DNA from: Bradyrhizobium barranii subsp. apii
Lineage (GTDB): Bacteria > Pseudomonadota > Alphaproteobacteria > Rhizobiales > Xanthobacteraceae
DNA length: 64,000 nt
NCBI RefSeq assembly: GCF_011516635.5
Contig: NZ_CP096255.1
Span: 1,550,001 to 1,614,000, forward strand
Reading direction: 5' to 3'
The notes beneath the pieces were generated by a model. That model made no database searches. It was not told the DNA's origin and saw only the letters and a list, made by a program, of their open reading frames with translations. A program made the translations under genes and the position numbers. Below are positions 38,501 to 47,170 of this stretch, piece after piece (the stretch's first letter is position 1; each line of letters begins with the position of its first letter).

Positions 38501-39929
38501 GGGGATGTCCCGATCGCTGTTGAACTACGTCGGGTCGACGTTGCCGGAATGAATATTACGCAGCCCTCGTGACGTGGGCAACGGACTTGATTGTCATGCG
38601 ATCGTGGTGAGCTTGAAGGGCCGCACGCAGAACCGACAATTGCTTATGCGCCTTCAATCGTCGGAAGCCCTTGTTGGCCTCGATCATACCGGCCGCGACC
38701 CATCGCAAGGCCATACCGGCATCCCGCCAGCGTTTAACGTTGCGCGTGACGCGGCGAATGGTGCCCATCATGTTCTCGGCGATATTGGTACAGGCGAGCG
38801 ATCGGCGAAGCTCCTTCGGCAACTTCAACCGGACGACAGTCAGGATTTCGTCGAGGCCTTCGAGGATACTGGCCGCAACGCCGGGCCATTGCTGGTCGAG
38901 TCGACGCGCGAGATTGCGGATCAATTTTTCAGCCTTGTCGGCGTCATCGAGCTCCCAGGCCTGGCGCAGCACCCGGCGGGTGGCCGCATGATGCTCTTTC
39001 GGCAGGCGTTCCATGATGTTGCGCGCCTTGTGGATCTGGCAGCGCTGGATCGCAGCGGCCGAACCGAAGGTGCGGCGGATCGCCTTCGACAACGCCTTCG
39101 CGCCGTCGGCGATGAACAGTCTTGGCACCGTCGGGTCGAGCCCGCGCGAGACCAGGTTGTCCAGCAGGGCCTGAACCGTTGCTGCATTCTCGGTCGCCCC
39201 TTCCACCAGCGCCAGCGGATGCTTGTTGCCTTCGCCGTCAACCCCGATCGCGGCCACCAGCACGAGATCGTCGTCGAGATGCAGCCCGTCGATTTGGACC
39301 ACCAGAAGGTCGAGCGCGGACAGATCGGCAGCCATGAAGTCGGCCAGCCGCGCCGCCGACAGAGCCACGAACCTCCGCGAGGCCGCCGACTTCGAAATCC
39401 CCGATCCGGGCGGTGCCGGCACGTCACCCTCGGGCAGCCGGACGGCGCGGCCGAACCGGCGCGTCGACACATTGATCAGCATCAGGTTCATCGCCCAGCG
39501 ACCGAGCCAGTCCTCCTGCGCCGCCGTTTCCCAGCTCGGGATCGTGACCTCGCGGCCGTCCATGCCCCGGACCCGCGGGCGATCGACCTCGATCTTGCCG
39601 CCGTGGAAACCGATCCGCCCCCGCGTTCGGCCCCAACGGTGCGCCCGCCGCGCCGCATCACGACCGTGGCGCGGCCCGCAGGCCGCTGTCACATCCGCCT
39701 CCATCATCGTGCCGAGCGCCTCGATTCCTGCCGCAAGGCAGAACCGATCGAAGCTCGCTCGCACTTCCGCAAATGATTTCTCCACAGCCCCGGTCGCCGG
39801 CCAACCAGCCGGTGTGATATCTCTCGTCATGGCGTTGCTCTCCTTTGTGGAATCAGCACCCCGAGCCTACCGGCTCAAGGTGGGCAACGCCGACCTCTTC
39901 AGAAATTCAACAGAACCCGGGACATCCCC
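38501..39929 (-). mobile_element. IS256-family insertion sequence, copy 2 (complete)
   Basis: The 1429-bp element starts GGGGATGTCCCG and ends CGGGACATCCCC, between TCGCCGTC duplications. It has the same length as, and appears identical to, copy 1 at 271-1699. It is inserted within the integrase coding sequence between the HxxR region and the catalytic Tyr. Confidence 0.95.
38556..39830 (-). CDS. IS256-family transposase, copy 2
   Basis: A 424-residue transposase whose predicted protein is identical to the one encoded at 326-1600. The same motifs are present (QIDGLHLDDD, LFIADGAKAL, TNIAENMMG). Identity between copies 37 kb apart argues for recent transposition within this genome. Confidence 0.93.
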   Translation of the reverse strand: MTRDITPAGWPATGAVEKSFAEVRASFDRFCLAAGIEALGTMMEADVTAACGPRHGRDAARRAHRWGRTRGRIGFHGGKIEVDRPRVRGMDGREVTIPSWETAAQEDWLGRWAMNLMLINVSTRRFGRAVRLPEGDVPAPPGSGISKSAASRRFVALSAARLADFMAADLSALDLLVVQIDGLHLDDDLVLVAAIGVDGEGNKHPLALVEGATENAATVQALLDNLVSRGLDPTVPRLFIADGAKALSKAIRRTFGSAAAIQRCQIHKARNIMERLPKEHHAATRRVLRQAWELDDADKAEKLIRNLARRLDQQWPGVAASILEGLDEILTVVRLKLPKELRRSLACTNIAENMMGTIRRVTRNVKRWRDAGMALRWVAAGMIEANKGFRRLKAHKQLSVLRAALQAHHDRMTIKSVAHVTRAA

Positions 39930-41119
39930 TCGCCGTCCCATGCCTTGGCGTCCTTGATCTCTTCGTGGTGAGACAGGGTCGAGAACGTGGTCCGGAATCC
40001 GTGGGCGCAATGATCAGTCTTGGTGTCAATGCCAAGCAGCCGCAAGCGCTTGTTAAGCGTGTTGTTTGATAGAGGCCCGTCCTTCGAGCAGGAAAACACG
40101 TAGCGGCGATGGCCGGTCAGCGTCTGGGCGCTGCGCAGGACTGCGAGTGCCTGTCGGGACAAAGGCACGACATGGTCCCAACCGGTCTTCATCTTGGTGG
40201 CTGGAATAGTCCAGCGTTCGGCATCCCAATCGACTTCGCTCCACTCCATTTCATTGACCATGCCTGGGCGAGGAATGGTCAGCGCATCGAAGCGCAAGGC
40301 AAGGCCAACAACGTCACCAAACCTCGCTCTCGTCCAGGGTGCGCTGACGAGTTTGAAGACGCGCGTCACATCACGTGGGTCGGTGACGCCGGGACGCGGC
40401 GTCGAAATGTTCGCAATCATCTGCCCATTCAGGTTACGGAATGGGTTGTAGCCGTCTCCTTCGACATCGGCATAGTCGCAGATTTGTTCACCGATGCTGC
40501 GCACGCGGTCGCGCGTTTCCAGCTTTCCCTCGGTTTCGTATGAACGCATGAACGCGAGAACGTCCGGACGCTTGATGTCCAGCCTAGATAACTTGCCGAA
40601 GCGAGCTTTGACGTAGCCGACACGCAGCTCAAGCACCTCAATGGTCTTGGGATCGCGCACCGCGACGATCCTGCCGCGTTTGACTTTTTCGATTTTCTTC
40701 TTCGCGAGCCACTCGTCGGCCCATTGCCCGAACGAGCGGGCGGCCGTCTGCCGGTGCTTGTCGAGCTGCTTCTCTGTGCTCGGGTCTTTGCCTTCTTTGA
40801 GCAGGTCTTTGGCCTTGTTACGCTCTCGCCGCGCGTCGGCGAGCGAGAACGTGCCATCCTTGCCGTTGCCGTAAGGGCCGATGGAGTAGGTTTTCCGACG
40901 GGTGTGGAAGCGGTAGTCCATCCGCCAGAGCTTGGAGGCAGCCTTGCCGGGCTCGCTCTGGTCGGGTGTGACGAAGAGATAGAGACCGCCGCCGGTCACG
41001 TCGGAGATCTTTGCGGGGCTCCACGTGCCGTTGTCGAATTTCGGTCGCGCGGCTCGGCAGTCGACGTCTGTCTTGATCTGCTTGGGGTTGGCGCACCCGC
41101 CATCGTTCTTGCCGGCCAT
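39930..41119 (-). pseudogene. P4-type tyrosine integrase, N-terminal part, interrupted by IS256
   Basis: From ATG 41119 (MAGKNDGGCANPKQIKTDVD) the protein shows the DUF4102-like arm-binding N-terminus (GGGLYLFVTP, YSIGPYGNGKDGTFSLADAR). The core-binding domain contains RSFGQWADEWLAKKKIEKVK. The catalytic Arg region is IPRPGMVNEMEWSEVDWD and the second box HGFRTTFSTL. The frame is cut at 39930 by IS256 copy 2, and the catalytic Tyr lies beyond it at 38312-38500. Rejoined, the protein would be about 450 residues, normal for this family. It sits 210 bp from tRNA-Leu, its likely target. As it stands the enzyme cannot recombine DNA. A longer frame opens at 41359. Confidence 0.92.
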
Positions 41120-41329
41120 CAGCTCAAAATCCCTTCGTCCGGAGAAGCGAAAGTCGCCGCGAACGTTTGTTCTAGATACCGACAAAAATACCGACAAATC
41201 GGGCGGCTGGGATCGGATGAGAACAAACGGTGACGAATACCGATGTACGCGGAAAGGCCTATTTTTCAAGGGCTTGGAGCGCTGTGCGGACGGCTGCGGA
41301 CGCTCGCGAACGGGCCCGAACAACCTAGT

Positions 41330-41414
41330 TGGTGCCCCTGGCCGGAATCGAACCAGCACTCCTTGCGGAACTCGATTTTGAGTCGAGCGCGTCTACCAAT
41401 TCCGCCACAGGGGC
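41330..41414 (-). tRNA. tRNA-Leu(CAA)
   Basis: An 85-nt minus-strand tRNA from GCCCCTGTGG to the encoded CCA. The acceptor GCCCCTG pairs with CAGGGGC. The D-arm is GGAATTGGTAGACGCG. The anticodon arm is CTCGA-CTCAAAA-TCGAG with anticodon CAA. There is a short variable arm (class II) and a T-arm GGTTCGATTCC. The integrase remnant starts just beyond its 3' end, so this tRNA is the likely attB/att site marking the boundary between accessory and core DNA. Confidence 0.95.
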
Positions 41415-41572
41415 TCCCGGTCGGCCCCCGGAAAAGGGCCTCGCAAAGCGGGCGGACTATAGCCATGGACAGGGCAGGGTCAACCCGCGCCAAAGTGATC
41501 CCAGCCGTTCTCGACAGCCGCCTGGGCCGGGGTTAGAGCCTTAGGAAAGCGACCCATCCGGAAGAGGCTGCC

Positions 41573-42112
41573 GTGACGACCCAGAGTGCCGCAATACCTG
41601 CATTCAGGCCGGCTGGGACCGGTCCCGCGCTGACCGCCTCGGTGCTCGTCACGCTGATTGCCGCCGCGACCATCGCCGGCGCCTGGTTCTTCCAACTCGT
41701 GCTGGAGATCCTGCCCTGTCCGCTGTGCCTGGAGCAGCGCTACGCCTATTATCTCGCGATCCCGGTCGGTGTGCTCACGGCGCTTGCGGCGCGGAGCGGG
41801 GCGCCGCGGCCGCTGTTGCTCGCGGGCCTTGCGATCCTCGCGCTGGCGGCACTCGCCAATGCCGGCCTCGGCACCTACCACTCCGGCGTCGAATGGGGTT
41901 TCTGGAAGGGCCCGACCGATTGCTCCGGTCCCGTCATCAATCTCGGCAATGCCGCCGACCTGCTGTCCAAGCTCGATACCGTCAAGGTGGTGCGCTGCGA
42001 CGAGGTGCAGTGGCGCTTCCTCGGTCTCTCGCTCGCCGGCTACAATGTGCTGATCTCGCTGTTGATGGCTGCGATCGCGGCGTGGGGATTTTTGCGGACG
42101 GCGAAGCGCTAG
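41573..42112 (+). CDS. dsbB: DsbB-family disulfide bond formation protein
   Basis: A 179-residue inner-membrane protein with about four transmembrane helices. The first periplasmic redox pair is Cys49-x-x-Cys52 (CPLC) followed by EQRYAYY, and the second pair is Cys117 (TDCSG) and Cys142 (VRCDEVQW). DsbB reoxidises DsbA using quinones. A DsbA-like protein is encoded 4 kb away (46144). It is the first core gene beyond the tRNA-Leu boundary. Confidence 0.9.
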   Translation: MTTQSAAIPAFRPAGTGPALTASVLVTLIAAATIAGAWFFQLVLEILPCPLCLEQRYAYYLAIPVGVLTALAARSGAPRPLLLAGLAILALAALANAGLGTYHSGVEWGFWKGPTDCSGPVINLGNAADLLSKLDTVKVVRCDEVQWRFLGLSLAGYNVLISLLMAAIAAWGFLRTAKR

Positions 42113-42124
42113 GCAAGCTGCCGC

Positions 42125-42239
42125 AGGGTGGGCAAAGCGACTTGTCCGCCGTAGCTCGAAGAGCGAAGGCGTGCCCGCCATTTTTAGCGATATTGCGGGA
42201 GCATGGTGGGCACGGCGCTAGCGCGCCTTTGCCCACCCT
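42125..42239. repeat. Bradyrhizobium-type intergenic inverted repeat
   Basis: AGGGTGGGCAAAG (42125-42137) is inverted as CTTTGCCCACCCT (42227-42239) around about 90 bp containing GCGACTTGTCCGCCGTAGCTC. Elements of this kind are scattered widely between genes in Bradyrhizobium chromosomes. It lies between two convergent genes. Confidence 0.65.
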
Positions 42240-42275
42240 ACGAGACCGGAGCTCCGCTACGACTGCGGCGCTTCG

Positions 42276-43360
42276 CTAATCATCCACATCGTCCTGCGTG
42301 CGGCCGAACAGGTGCACGATGCCCGGGGTCGCGATCGTCACGAACACGAAGCGCGACAAATGATGGGCGCCGACGAAGATCGGGTCGATGTGCAGCGTGA
42401 GCGCGAGCGCCAGCATCGCATCCATCGCGCCCGGCGCAAAGGCGACGACGACATCCGATAATTTCACCTGCGTGGTGAGTGCGACGATGCCGACGAAGAT
42501 GGCCGAGACGGCGATGGCCACGGCAAACGAGCCCAGCGCCGCATGGATGTGGCCGGCGAGCGTCTTGATCCGCATCCGCGCGAAACGGCTGCCGATCAGC
42601 GCGCCGATGCCGATCAGCGCCACGCCGCGCACCCAGTTCGGCAGGCCGCCCTCGACCCAGCCTGCGCCATGCAGCACGCTGGAGGCGATCATCGCGCCGA
42701 ACATCCAGCTCGCCGGAAACTTGATCAGCCGCAGCAGGAGCGCCGCGGCCAGCGAGGCCGCGACCAGCTCCACGAGCTCGAACGGCGAGGCGATCGTCGT
42801 CGTCAGCGACGGCGCGACGGAGGGCGCCACGCCCGCGAACGCGAGCACCATCGGCAGCGCCGCGGTGAGGATGATGACGCGCAGGGTCTGCACCACCGCG
42901 ATGCCGGGCAGGTCGGCGCCGCGCTCGACCGCCAGGATCGTGATCTGCGACAGCGCCCCGGGCTGCCGGCAAGGAAGGCCGAGGTGCGGTCCCAGCCATG
43001 GATGCGCTGGAGGTAATAGCTCGAGCCGAAGGTCGAGCAGAAGGTCGCGAGCGCAAGCAGGCCGATGGTGAGGGGATAGGCGCTGACCTGTTGCAGCAGA
43101 TGGCGCGAGACGACCGACCCCAGTGAAATGCCGAGCAGCACCAGCACGGTCTGGGTCAGGATCGGCGGCAGTGCCAGCTGGCGGCCGGCGATCGCGGCGA
43201 TCCCGACCGCGATCATCGAGCCCGAGATCAGTCCCCCGGGAAGTCCGGCGACCAGAAACACGAGGCCGCCGGCGGTGCCGATGACGAGCGTCTCCACCGT
43301 GCTCAAGATCTTGGCACGGCTTGGCCATTCGAACGGCAGGGAGGCGGTGATTTGCTTCAC
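42276..43360 (-). pseudogene. AbrB-type membrane protein (putative ammonia monooxygenase family), one frameshift
   Basis: The frame from 43360 (MKQITASLPFEWPSRAKILS) gives the first AbrB repeat of transmembrane helices up to FLAGSPG. It then needs one extra G in the GGGG run near 42967 to continue as ALSQITILAVERGADLPGIA to the end at 42276. The duplicated AbrB-like transmembrane topology is typical of this poorly understood transporter-like family. It may be intact in reality, because a single-base loss in a homopolymer is a common sequencing error. It is convergent with dsbB. Confidence 0.8.
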
Positions 43361-43461
43361 GCCACCTTATCGCAAATCAGCGGGAGGCACACAATTGCAG
43401 CCTCGTCATGCCGCAATGCGCGCGCCTCTCACGGATGCTCGCAAACCGTAGTGTGACGGAT

Positions 43462-43752
43462 TTACTTCTTGTCGGCGGCGGGGGCGGCGGTGCCGGCCTT
43501 CGCTTCCTTCATGCATTCACGGCGAAATTTTTTGCGCTCCTTGCCCTTCAGTGCCTTGGCGTCCGCTTGCTTGGAGCATTCGAGCGACTCCGCCGAGCGC
43601 TCCTTCGGCGCCTTCTTGTCGGCGACGGGAGCGGCGGCAGTTGTGGTCTTGGCGTCGGTCTTGGCAGCCGGCGCGGCGGTCTGCGCGAAGGCGGTGCCGG
43701 TGGCGAGCAGGGAGGTCAGGGCGACGATGGCGAGGCGAGACGTGAAGGTCAT
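43462..43752 (-). CDS. PsiF-repeat family periplasmic protein
   Basis: This 96-residue protein has a signal peptide (MTFTSRLAIVALTSLLATGT...AFA) and an Ala/Lys linker. It carries one PsiF motif (SLECSKQADAKALKGKERKK followed by FRRECMK) with two conserved cysteines. E. coli PsiF is phosphate-starvation inducible, but its function is unknown. The start at 43752 is chosen to give the signal peptide. Confidence 0.82.
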   Translation of the reverse strand: MTFTSRLAIVALTSLLATGTAFAQTAAPAAKTDAKTTTAAAPVADKKAPKERSAESLECSKQADAKALKGKERKKFRRECMKEAKAGTAAPAADKK

Positions 43753-43951
43753 GGTGGTGCACTCTTGCGAGATTGCGGAGGGTTGGGAACGTCGGCTCGC
43801 CTTGCTGAACGCGACATGAATAATCCGAGCCGGGGGGATCACTATATTTTGGCGGCAGGCGCCATCGCTTCCTTGTCGCGGCCGGGCGGCACGCTAGGAT
43901 AGCAATCCTCGTTTCGCTTCCGTCGGGGAAGACCAAGGAGGAGGACCAAGG

Positions 43952-44443
43952 ATGACCATTCAATCAAAATTGCTGTGTGCGGTTGCATTGACGGGCTTTG
44001 CCGCGCTGGTCGCGAGCGCGCCGGCGCAGGCGCTGACCTCGCAGGAGTGCAGTGCGAAATACCAGGCCGCCAAGAAGGACGGCTCGCTTGGCACAACGAA
44101 GTGGAATGACTTCCGCAAGGCCCAGTGCGGAGCGGATGCGACGCCTGCCGCCGCGCCGGCCGCCGCTGCTCCGGCTGCGCCCGCCGCTCCTGCCGAGCCG
44201 AAGCAGGCGAAGAAGGAGGCGGCCCCCGCTGCCGCGCCAACCCTGCCGGCCGGACCCGCGATCTATCCGAATGCGGTCGATCCGAAATACGCCAAGGAGA
44301 CCGCCGGCAAGGCGCGCCTCCACACCTGCGTCGATCAGTACAATGCCAACAAGACCACCAACGGCAATGGCGGCATGAAGTGGATCGAGAAGGGCGGCGG
44401 CTATTACAGCGAGTGCAACAAGAAGCTGAAGGGCGCCGCCTGA
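43952..44443 (+). CDS. Secreted hypothetical protein with Ala/Pro-rich linker
   Basis: A 163-residue protein. The signal peptide ends ...SAPAQA (about residue 27), then comes a segment with SQECSAKYQAAKKDGSLGTT and NDFRKAQC. An Ala/Pro linker (about 55-100) follows, then a C-terminal domain with LHTCVDQYNANKTTNGNGGM and SECNKKLKG. The four Cys probably form disulfides in the periplasm. No enzymatic family recognised. It lies divergent from the PsiF-like gene. Confidence 0.8.
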   Translation: MTIQSKLLCAVALTGFAALVASAPAQALTSQECSAKYQAAKKDGSLGTTKWNDFRKAQCGADATPAAAPAAAAPAAPAAPAEPKQAKKEAAPAAAPTLPAGPAIYPNAVDPKYAKETAGKARLHTCVDQYNANKTTNGNGGMKWIEKGGGYYSECNKKLKGAA

Positions 44444-44459
44444 GCTTCGACATGATGCG

Positions 44460-44484
44460 ATGGCCGGAGCAAAGCTCCGGCCAT
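44460..44484. terminator. Bidirectional hairpin terminator
   Basis: ATGGCCGGAGC (44460-44470) pairs perfectly with GCTCCGGCCAT (44474-44484), with an AAA loop. It sits between two convergent genes, 17 bp after one stop codon and touching the TetR stop codon. Confidence 0.8.
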
Positions 44485-45032
44485 TAGCCCAACAGCTTCT
44501 CGGCCGACTTCGCCACCAGCTGCGAGCGTTTGCGCGGACCGCGCTCGACGAACAGCAAGCTCTGGCCGAAGATGAAGCAATAGAACAGGAAGGCCTGCGC
44601 CTCGGCCGCCTCGGCCTCGAGGCCGGTCGCGCGATAGAGCTCGGCGACGTGCTTGAGCCGCGCCGCGTCCACGCTCGCGACCGCCGTGGCCGCGTTTTCG
44701 TCCGAGCGGGCCCATTGCCGGATCGCGAGCTCGATCGCCATGCCCTCCGGATTGAGCCGCTCGGAATAAAGCTGGATCACCGCCTTCAGCCGCTCGCGGG
44801 GCTCTTGTCCATCGAGGCTCGTCTGCTGCGCGATCGACGCTGCACGTCCCTCGCGCCAGCGTTCCAGCATGGCATCGAGCAGCGCGGCACGGTCGGCGAA
44901 GCGGCGGTAGAAGCCGCCCTTGGTGACGCCGAGATTCTTGGCGAGCAGCTCGACCCTGACACCCTCGACCCCCGAGCGGGCGAGCTCGGTAAACCCTGCC
45001 TCGACCCAGACATCGCCCTTGCCGTCGTTCAT
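44484..45032 (-). CDS. TetR-family transcriptional regulator
   Basis: A 182-residue regulator with an N-terminal helix-turn-helix (VRVELLAKNLGVTKGGFYRR, about residues 25-44) and an all-helical ligand domain. It is divergent from two thioesterase genes. The 110-bp gap contains two near-identical palindromes (45055-45106), probable operators through which it represses itself and the thioesterases. The ligand is presumably an acyl-CoA or a related aromatic thioester; that is inference. Confidence 0.9.
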   Translation of the reverse strand: MNDGKGDVWVEAGFTELARSGVEGVRVELLAKNLGVTKGGFYRRFADRAALLDAMLERWREGRAASIAQQTSLDGQEPRERLKAVIQLYSERLNPEGMAIELAIRQWARSDENAATAVASVDAARLKHVAELYRATGLEAEAAEAQAFLFYCFIFGQSLLFVERGPRKRSQLVAKSAEKLLG

Positions 45033-45054
45033 GAAGGAAGCCTCACCGGTTCTT

Positions 45055-45106
45055 GATACGGTACCGTATTGCTAACGCGCGGAGGCGCTGATACGCTACC
45101 GTATCA
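45055..45106. promoter_or_regulatory. Paired TetR operators
   Basis: GATACGGTACCGTATT (45055-45070) and TGATACGCTACCGTATCA (45089-45106) share the half-site TGATACG-n-TACCGTATCA. They lie in the divergent promoter region between tetR and the thioesterase operon. A pair of such dyads is the usual target of TetR dimers. Confidence 0.75.
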
Positions 45107-45143
45107 ATGATCAGAGGGCGGAAAAACGGCAGGAGGAATTGCG

Positions 45144-45569
45144 ATGCAGGAGGCGACCTATCGCGGCACGGTCTATCCGTGGCAGTGCGATCATGTCGGC
45201 CACATGAACATCATGTGGTATGTCGGAAAATTCGACGAGGCCAACTGGAATCTGTTCGCCCGCCTCGGGCTGACGCCGAGCTATCTGCGCTCTTCCGGCC
45301 GCGGCATGGCCGCCGTCCAGCAGAACATCACCTACAGGCGGGAGCTGCTCGCCGGCGACATCGTCGAGATCCGCAGCCATTTGCTGGAGGTCCGCGACAA
45401 GTCGATCCGCTTCCGGCACGACATGACCAATGCCGAGACCGGCGAGATCGCCGCGTTCTGCGACATCACCGGCGTGCACATGGACCGCAGCCAGCGGAAG
45501 TCGGCGCCGTTCACGGATGCGATCCGCGCGGTCGCTCTGCAACATCTTGCCGAGCCGGCCGAGGTTTGA
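45144..45569 (+). CDS. 4HBT-type acyl-CoA thioesterase
   Basis: A 141-residue hotdog-fold protein. The catalytic segment YPWQCDHVGHMNIMWYVGKF has the Asp seen in 4-hydroxybenzoyl-CoA thioesterases, followed by ANWNLFARLGL. A GGAGGAATTGCG ribosome site precedes the ATG. It is the first gene of a two-gene unit controlled by the divergent TetR. Confidence 0.87.
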   Translation: MQEATYRGTVYPWQCDHVGHMNIMWYVGKFDEANWNLFARLGLTPSYLRSSGRGMAAVQQNITYRRELLAGDIVEIRSHLLEVRDKSIRFRHDMTNAETGEIAAFCDITGVHMDRSQRKSAPFTDAIRAVALQHLAEPAEV

Positions 45570-45572
45570 GCC

Positions 45573-46045
45573 ATGGCCGCGTTCGAGCCGAAAAATCCGG
45601 GCTATCGCGCTGCCGCCATTGCCATGTTCGACGGCCAGCCGGCGATGCGCACGCTCGGCATCGTGATCGTCCGCCTCGCGCCGGGCGAGGTCGAACTGGC
45701 CATGCTGCATTCGGCGGCCTTCACGCAGCAGAACGGTTTTATCCATGCCGGCATCATCACGGCAGGCCTCGACAATGCCTGCGGCGTCGCCGCCTTCACC
45801 TGATGCCGCGCGAGACCGACATCCTGACTGTCGAGTTCAAGACCTCGCTGCTGGCACCCGCCCGCGGCACGCGCTTCGTCTTCAAGGCCGAGGTGGTCAA
45901 GCCCGGCCGCACGCTCACCTTCTGCGAGGCCCGGGCCTTTGCCGAGCATGAGGGCAATACCACGCTGATCGCCGCCATGACCGGGACGCTGATGGCGATG
46001 TTGCCTCGCGCGGCGGCGGCTTCGCCAGCGCCGATCCGCGCATAG
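45573..46045 (+). pseudogene. PaaI-type thioesterase with one frameshift
   Basis: The first frame gives MAAFEPKNPGYRAAAIAMFD and the hotdog helix NGFIHAGIITAGLDNACGVA. It ends at a TGA at 45801-45803, where one missing C would restore LMPRETDILTVEFKTSLLAP to 46045. The HxGxxxxxxD catalytic motif of PaaI proteins is present. The lesion is in a CC(C) run, so it may be a sequencing error. It is three bases downstream of the previous thioesterase. Confidence 0.83.
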
Positions 46046-46143
46046 CATGGCGATGACATCGCGCCCGCAACGCTCTATATGACGCGTAACAGTTCCCGGT
46101 TGCGAACCGTATTTGCAGCGATGGGACCGAAACGGGACGAGAT

Positions 46144-46803
46144 ATGGCTGGATTCAGGAACAAGGGCCTCGTGGCGACGCGGCGTGCGGCGCTGACGCTG
46201 ATCGGGGCGGGTGCCCTTGCGGCAGGTCGGATCACCTCTGCGCGCGCGGCCGCCGCCGATGACGAGGTGCTGACCGAAGCCAAGGTGCTGCGCGACCCCG
46301 AAGTTCCCGTGGCCGGTAATCCCGACGGCAACATCAGCATCATCGAATGGTCCGACTACAATTGTCCCTATTGCCGCAAGCTCGAGCCGGAGCTGCGTCA
46401 GGTGGTCCAGGACGACGGCAAGGTCAGGCTGGTGATGAAGGATTGGCCGATCCTCGGGCCGGTCTCGGTCACCGCGGCGCGGATCGCGCTCGCGGCAAAA
46501 TTCCAGGACAAATACCATCAGGCGCATGACGCCATGATGGGTGTCAGCTCGCGCCTGACAGAGCCGCGCATCAACGAGCTGCTCGCGGCCGCCGGCGTCG
46601 ACATGGACCGCCTGAAGCGCGATCTCACCGACCGTGCCAAGGACATCGACGCCGTCCTCAAGCGCAACAACGAGCAGGCCGAAGCCTTCGGCTTCAGTGG
46701 TACCCCCTCCTTCATCGTCGGCAAGTACCGCGTGCCGGGCGTGCTCAGCATGACCGAGTTCGAGCAGGTCATCGCCGATGCCCGCAAGGCCAAGATGAAC
46801 TGA
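46144..46803 (+). CDS. DsbA-family thiol oxidoreductase
   Basis: A 219-residue protein with a twin-arginine-like signal (TRRAALTLIGAGALAAG). The thioredoxin fold contains Cys74-Pro-Tyr-Cys77 in SDYNCPYCRKLEPEL, and the cis-Pro loop is FSGTPSFIVGKYRVPG. It belongs to the DsbA/Com1-like group (thioredoxin_4). It would oxidise periplasmic proteins and could be recharged by the DsbB encoded at 41573. Confidence 0.9.
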   Translation: MAGFRNKGLVATRRAALTLIGAGALAAGRITSARAAAADDEVLTEAKVLRDPEVPVAGNPDGNISIIEWSDYNCPYCRKLEPELRQVVQDDGKVRLVMKDWPILGPVSVTAARIALAAKFQDKYHQAHDAMMGVSSRLTEPRINELLAAAGVDMDRLKRDLTDRAKDIDAVLKRNNEQAEAFGFSGTPSFIVGKYRVPGVLSMTEFEQVIADARKAKMN

Positions 46804-46830
46804 CGCGAGCACATCGATCGCCGTCAACGC

Positions 46831-46866
46831 AAAGGCGCCGCCGCGGACCCGCGACGGCGCCTTGTT
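46831..46866. terminator. Hairpin terminator between convergent genes
   Basis: AAGGCGCCG and CGGCGCCTT form a 9-bp stem around CCGCGGACCCGCGA, followed by GTTCG. It lies between the dsbA-like gene and the convergent small membrane protein gene. Confidence 0.65.
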
Positions 46867-46881
46867 CGTGATATCGCGTCG

Positions 46882-47088
46882 TTACTTCGACGAGATGCGG
46901 ACCCAGTCCTTGTGCGCGCGATCGCGCAGCGCATCCCAATCGGCCTTGGCGACGTCCCAGTTCACGATGGTGCGATTGGACGTCGCGACCTCGCCATTGG
47001 CGACCGACGACGTCTGCATGGAGTCATAGACGTACACGCCGCAACCGAGCAGCAGCGCGCCCAAAATCATTCCGAAAAACGTCTGCAT
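46882..47088 (-). CDS. Small membrane-anchored hypothetical protein
   Basis: A 68-residue protein. Residues 4-21 (FFGMILGALLLGCGVYVYDS) form an N-terminal membrane anchor. The rest is soluble (TSNRTIVNWDVAKADWDALR). AGGTTCGCAG precedes the start. Proteins of this pattern are common in Bradyrhizobium and are of unknown function. Confidence 0.7.
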   Translation of the reverse strand: MQTFFGMILGALLLGCGVYVYDSMQTSSVANGEVATSNRTIVNWDVAKADWDALRDRAHKDWVRISSK

Positions 47089-47170
47089 CTGCGAACCTCC
47101 GGTGACGGGCGATAACGTCGGCCCGGAGTGATGGTTCCGCGGCAGTACGGCGCAGATAAGGACGACCCGT

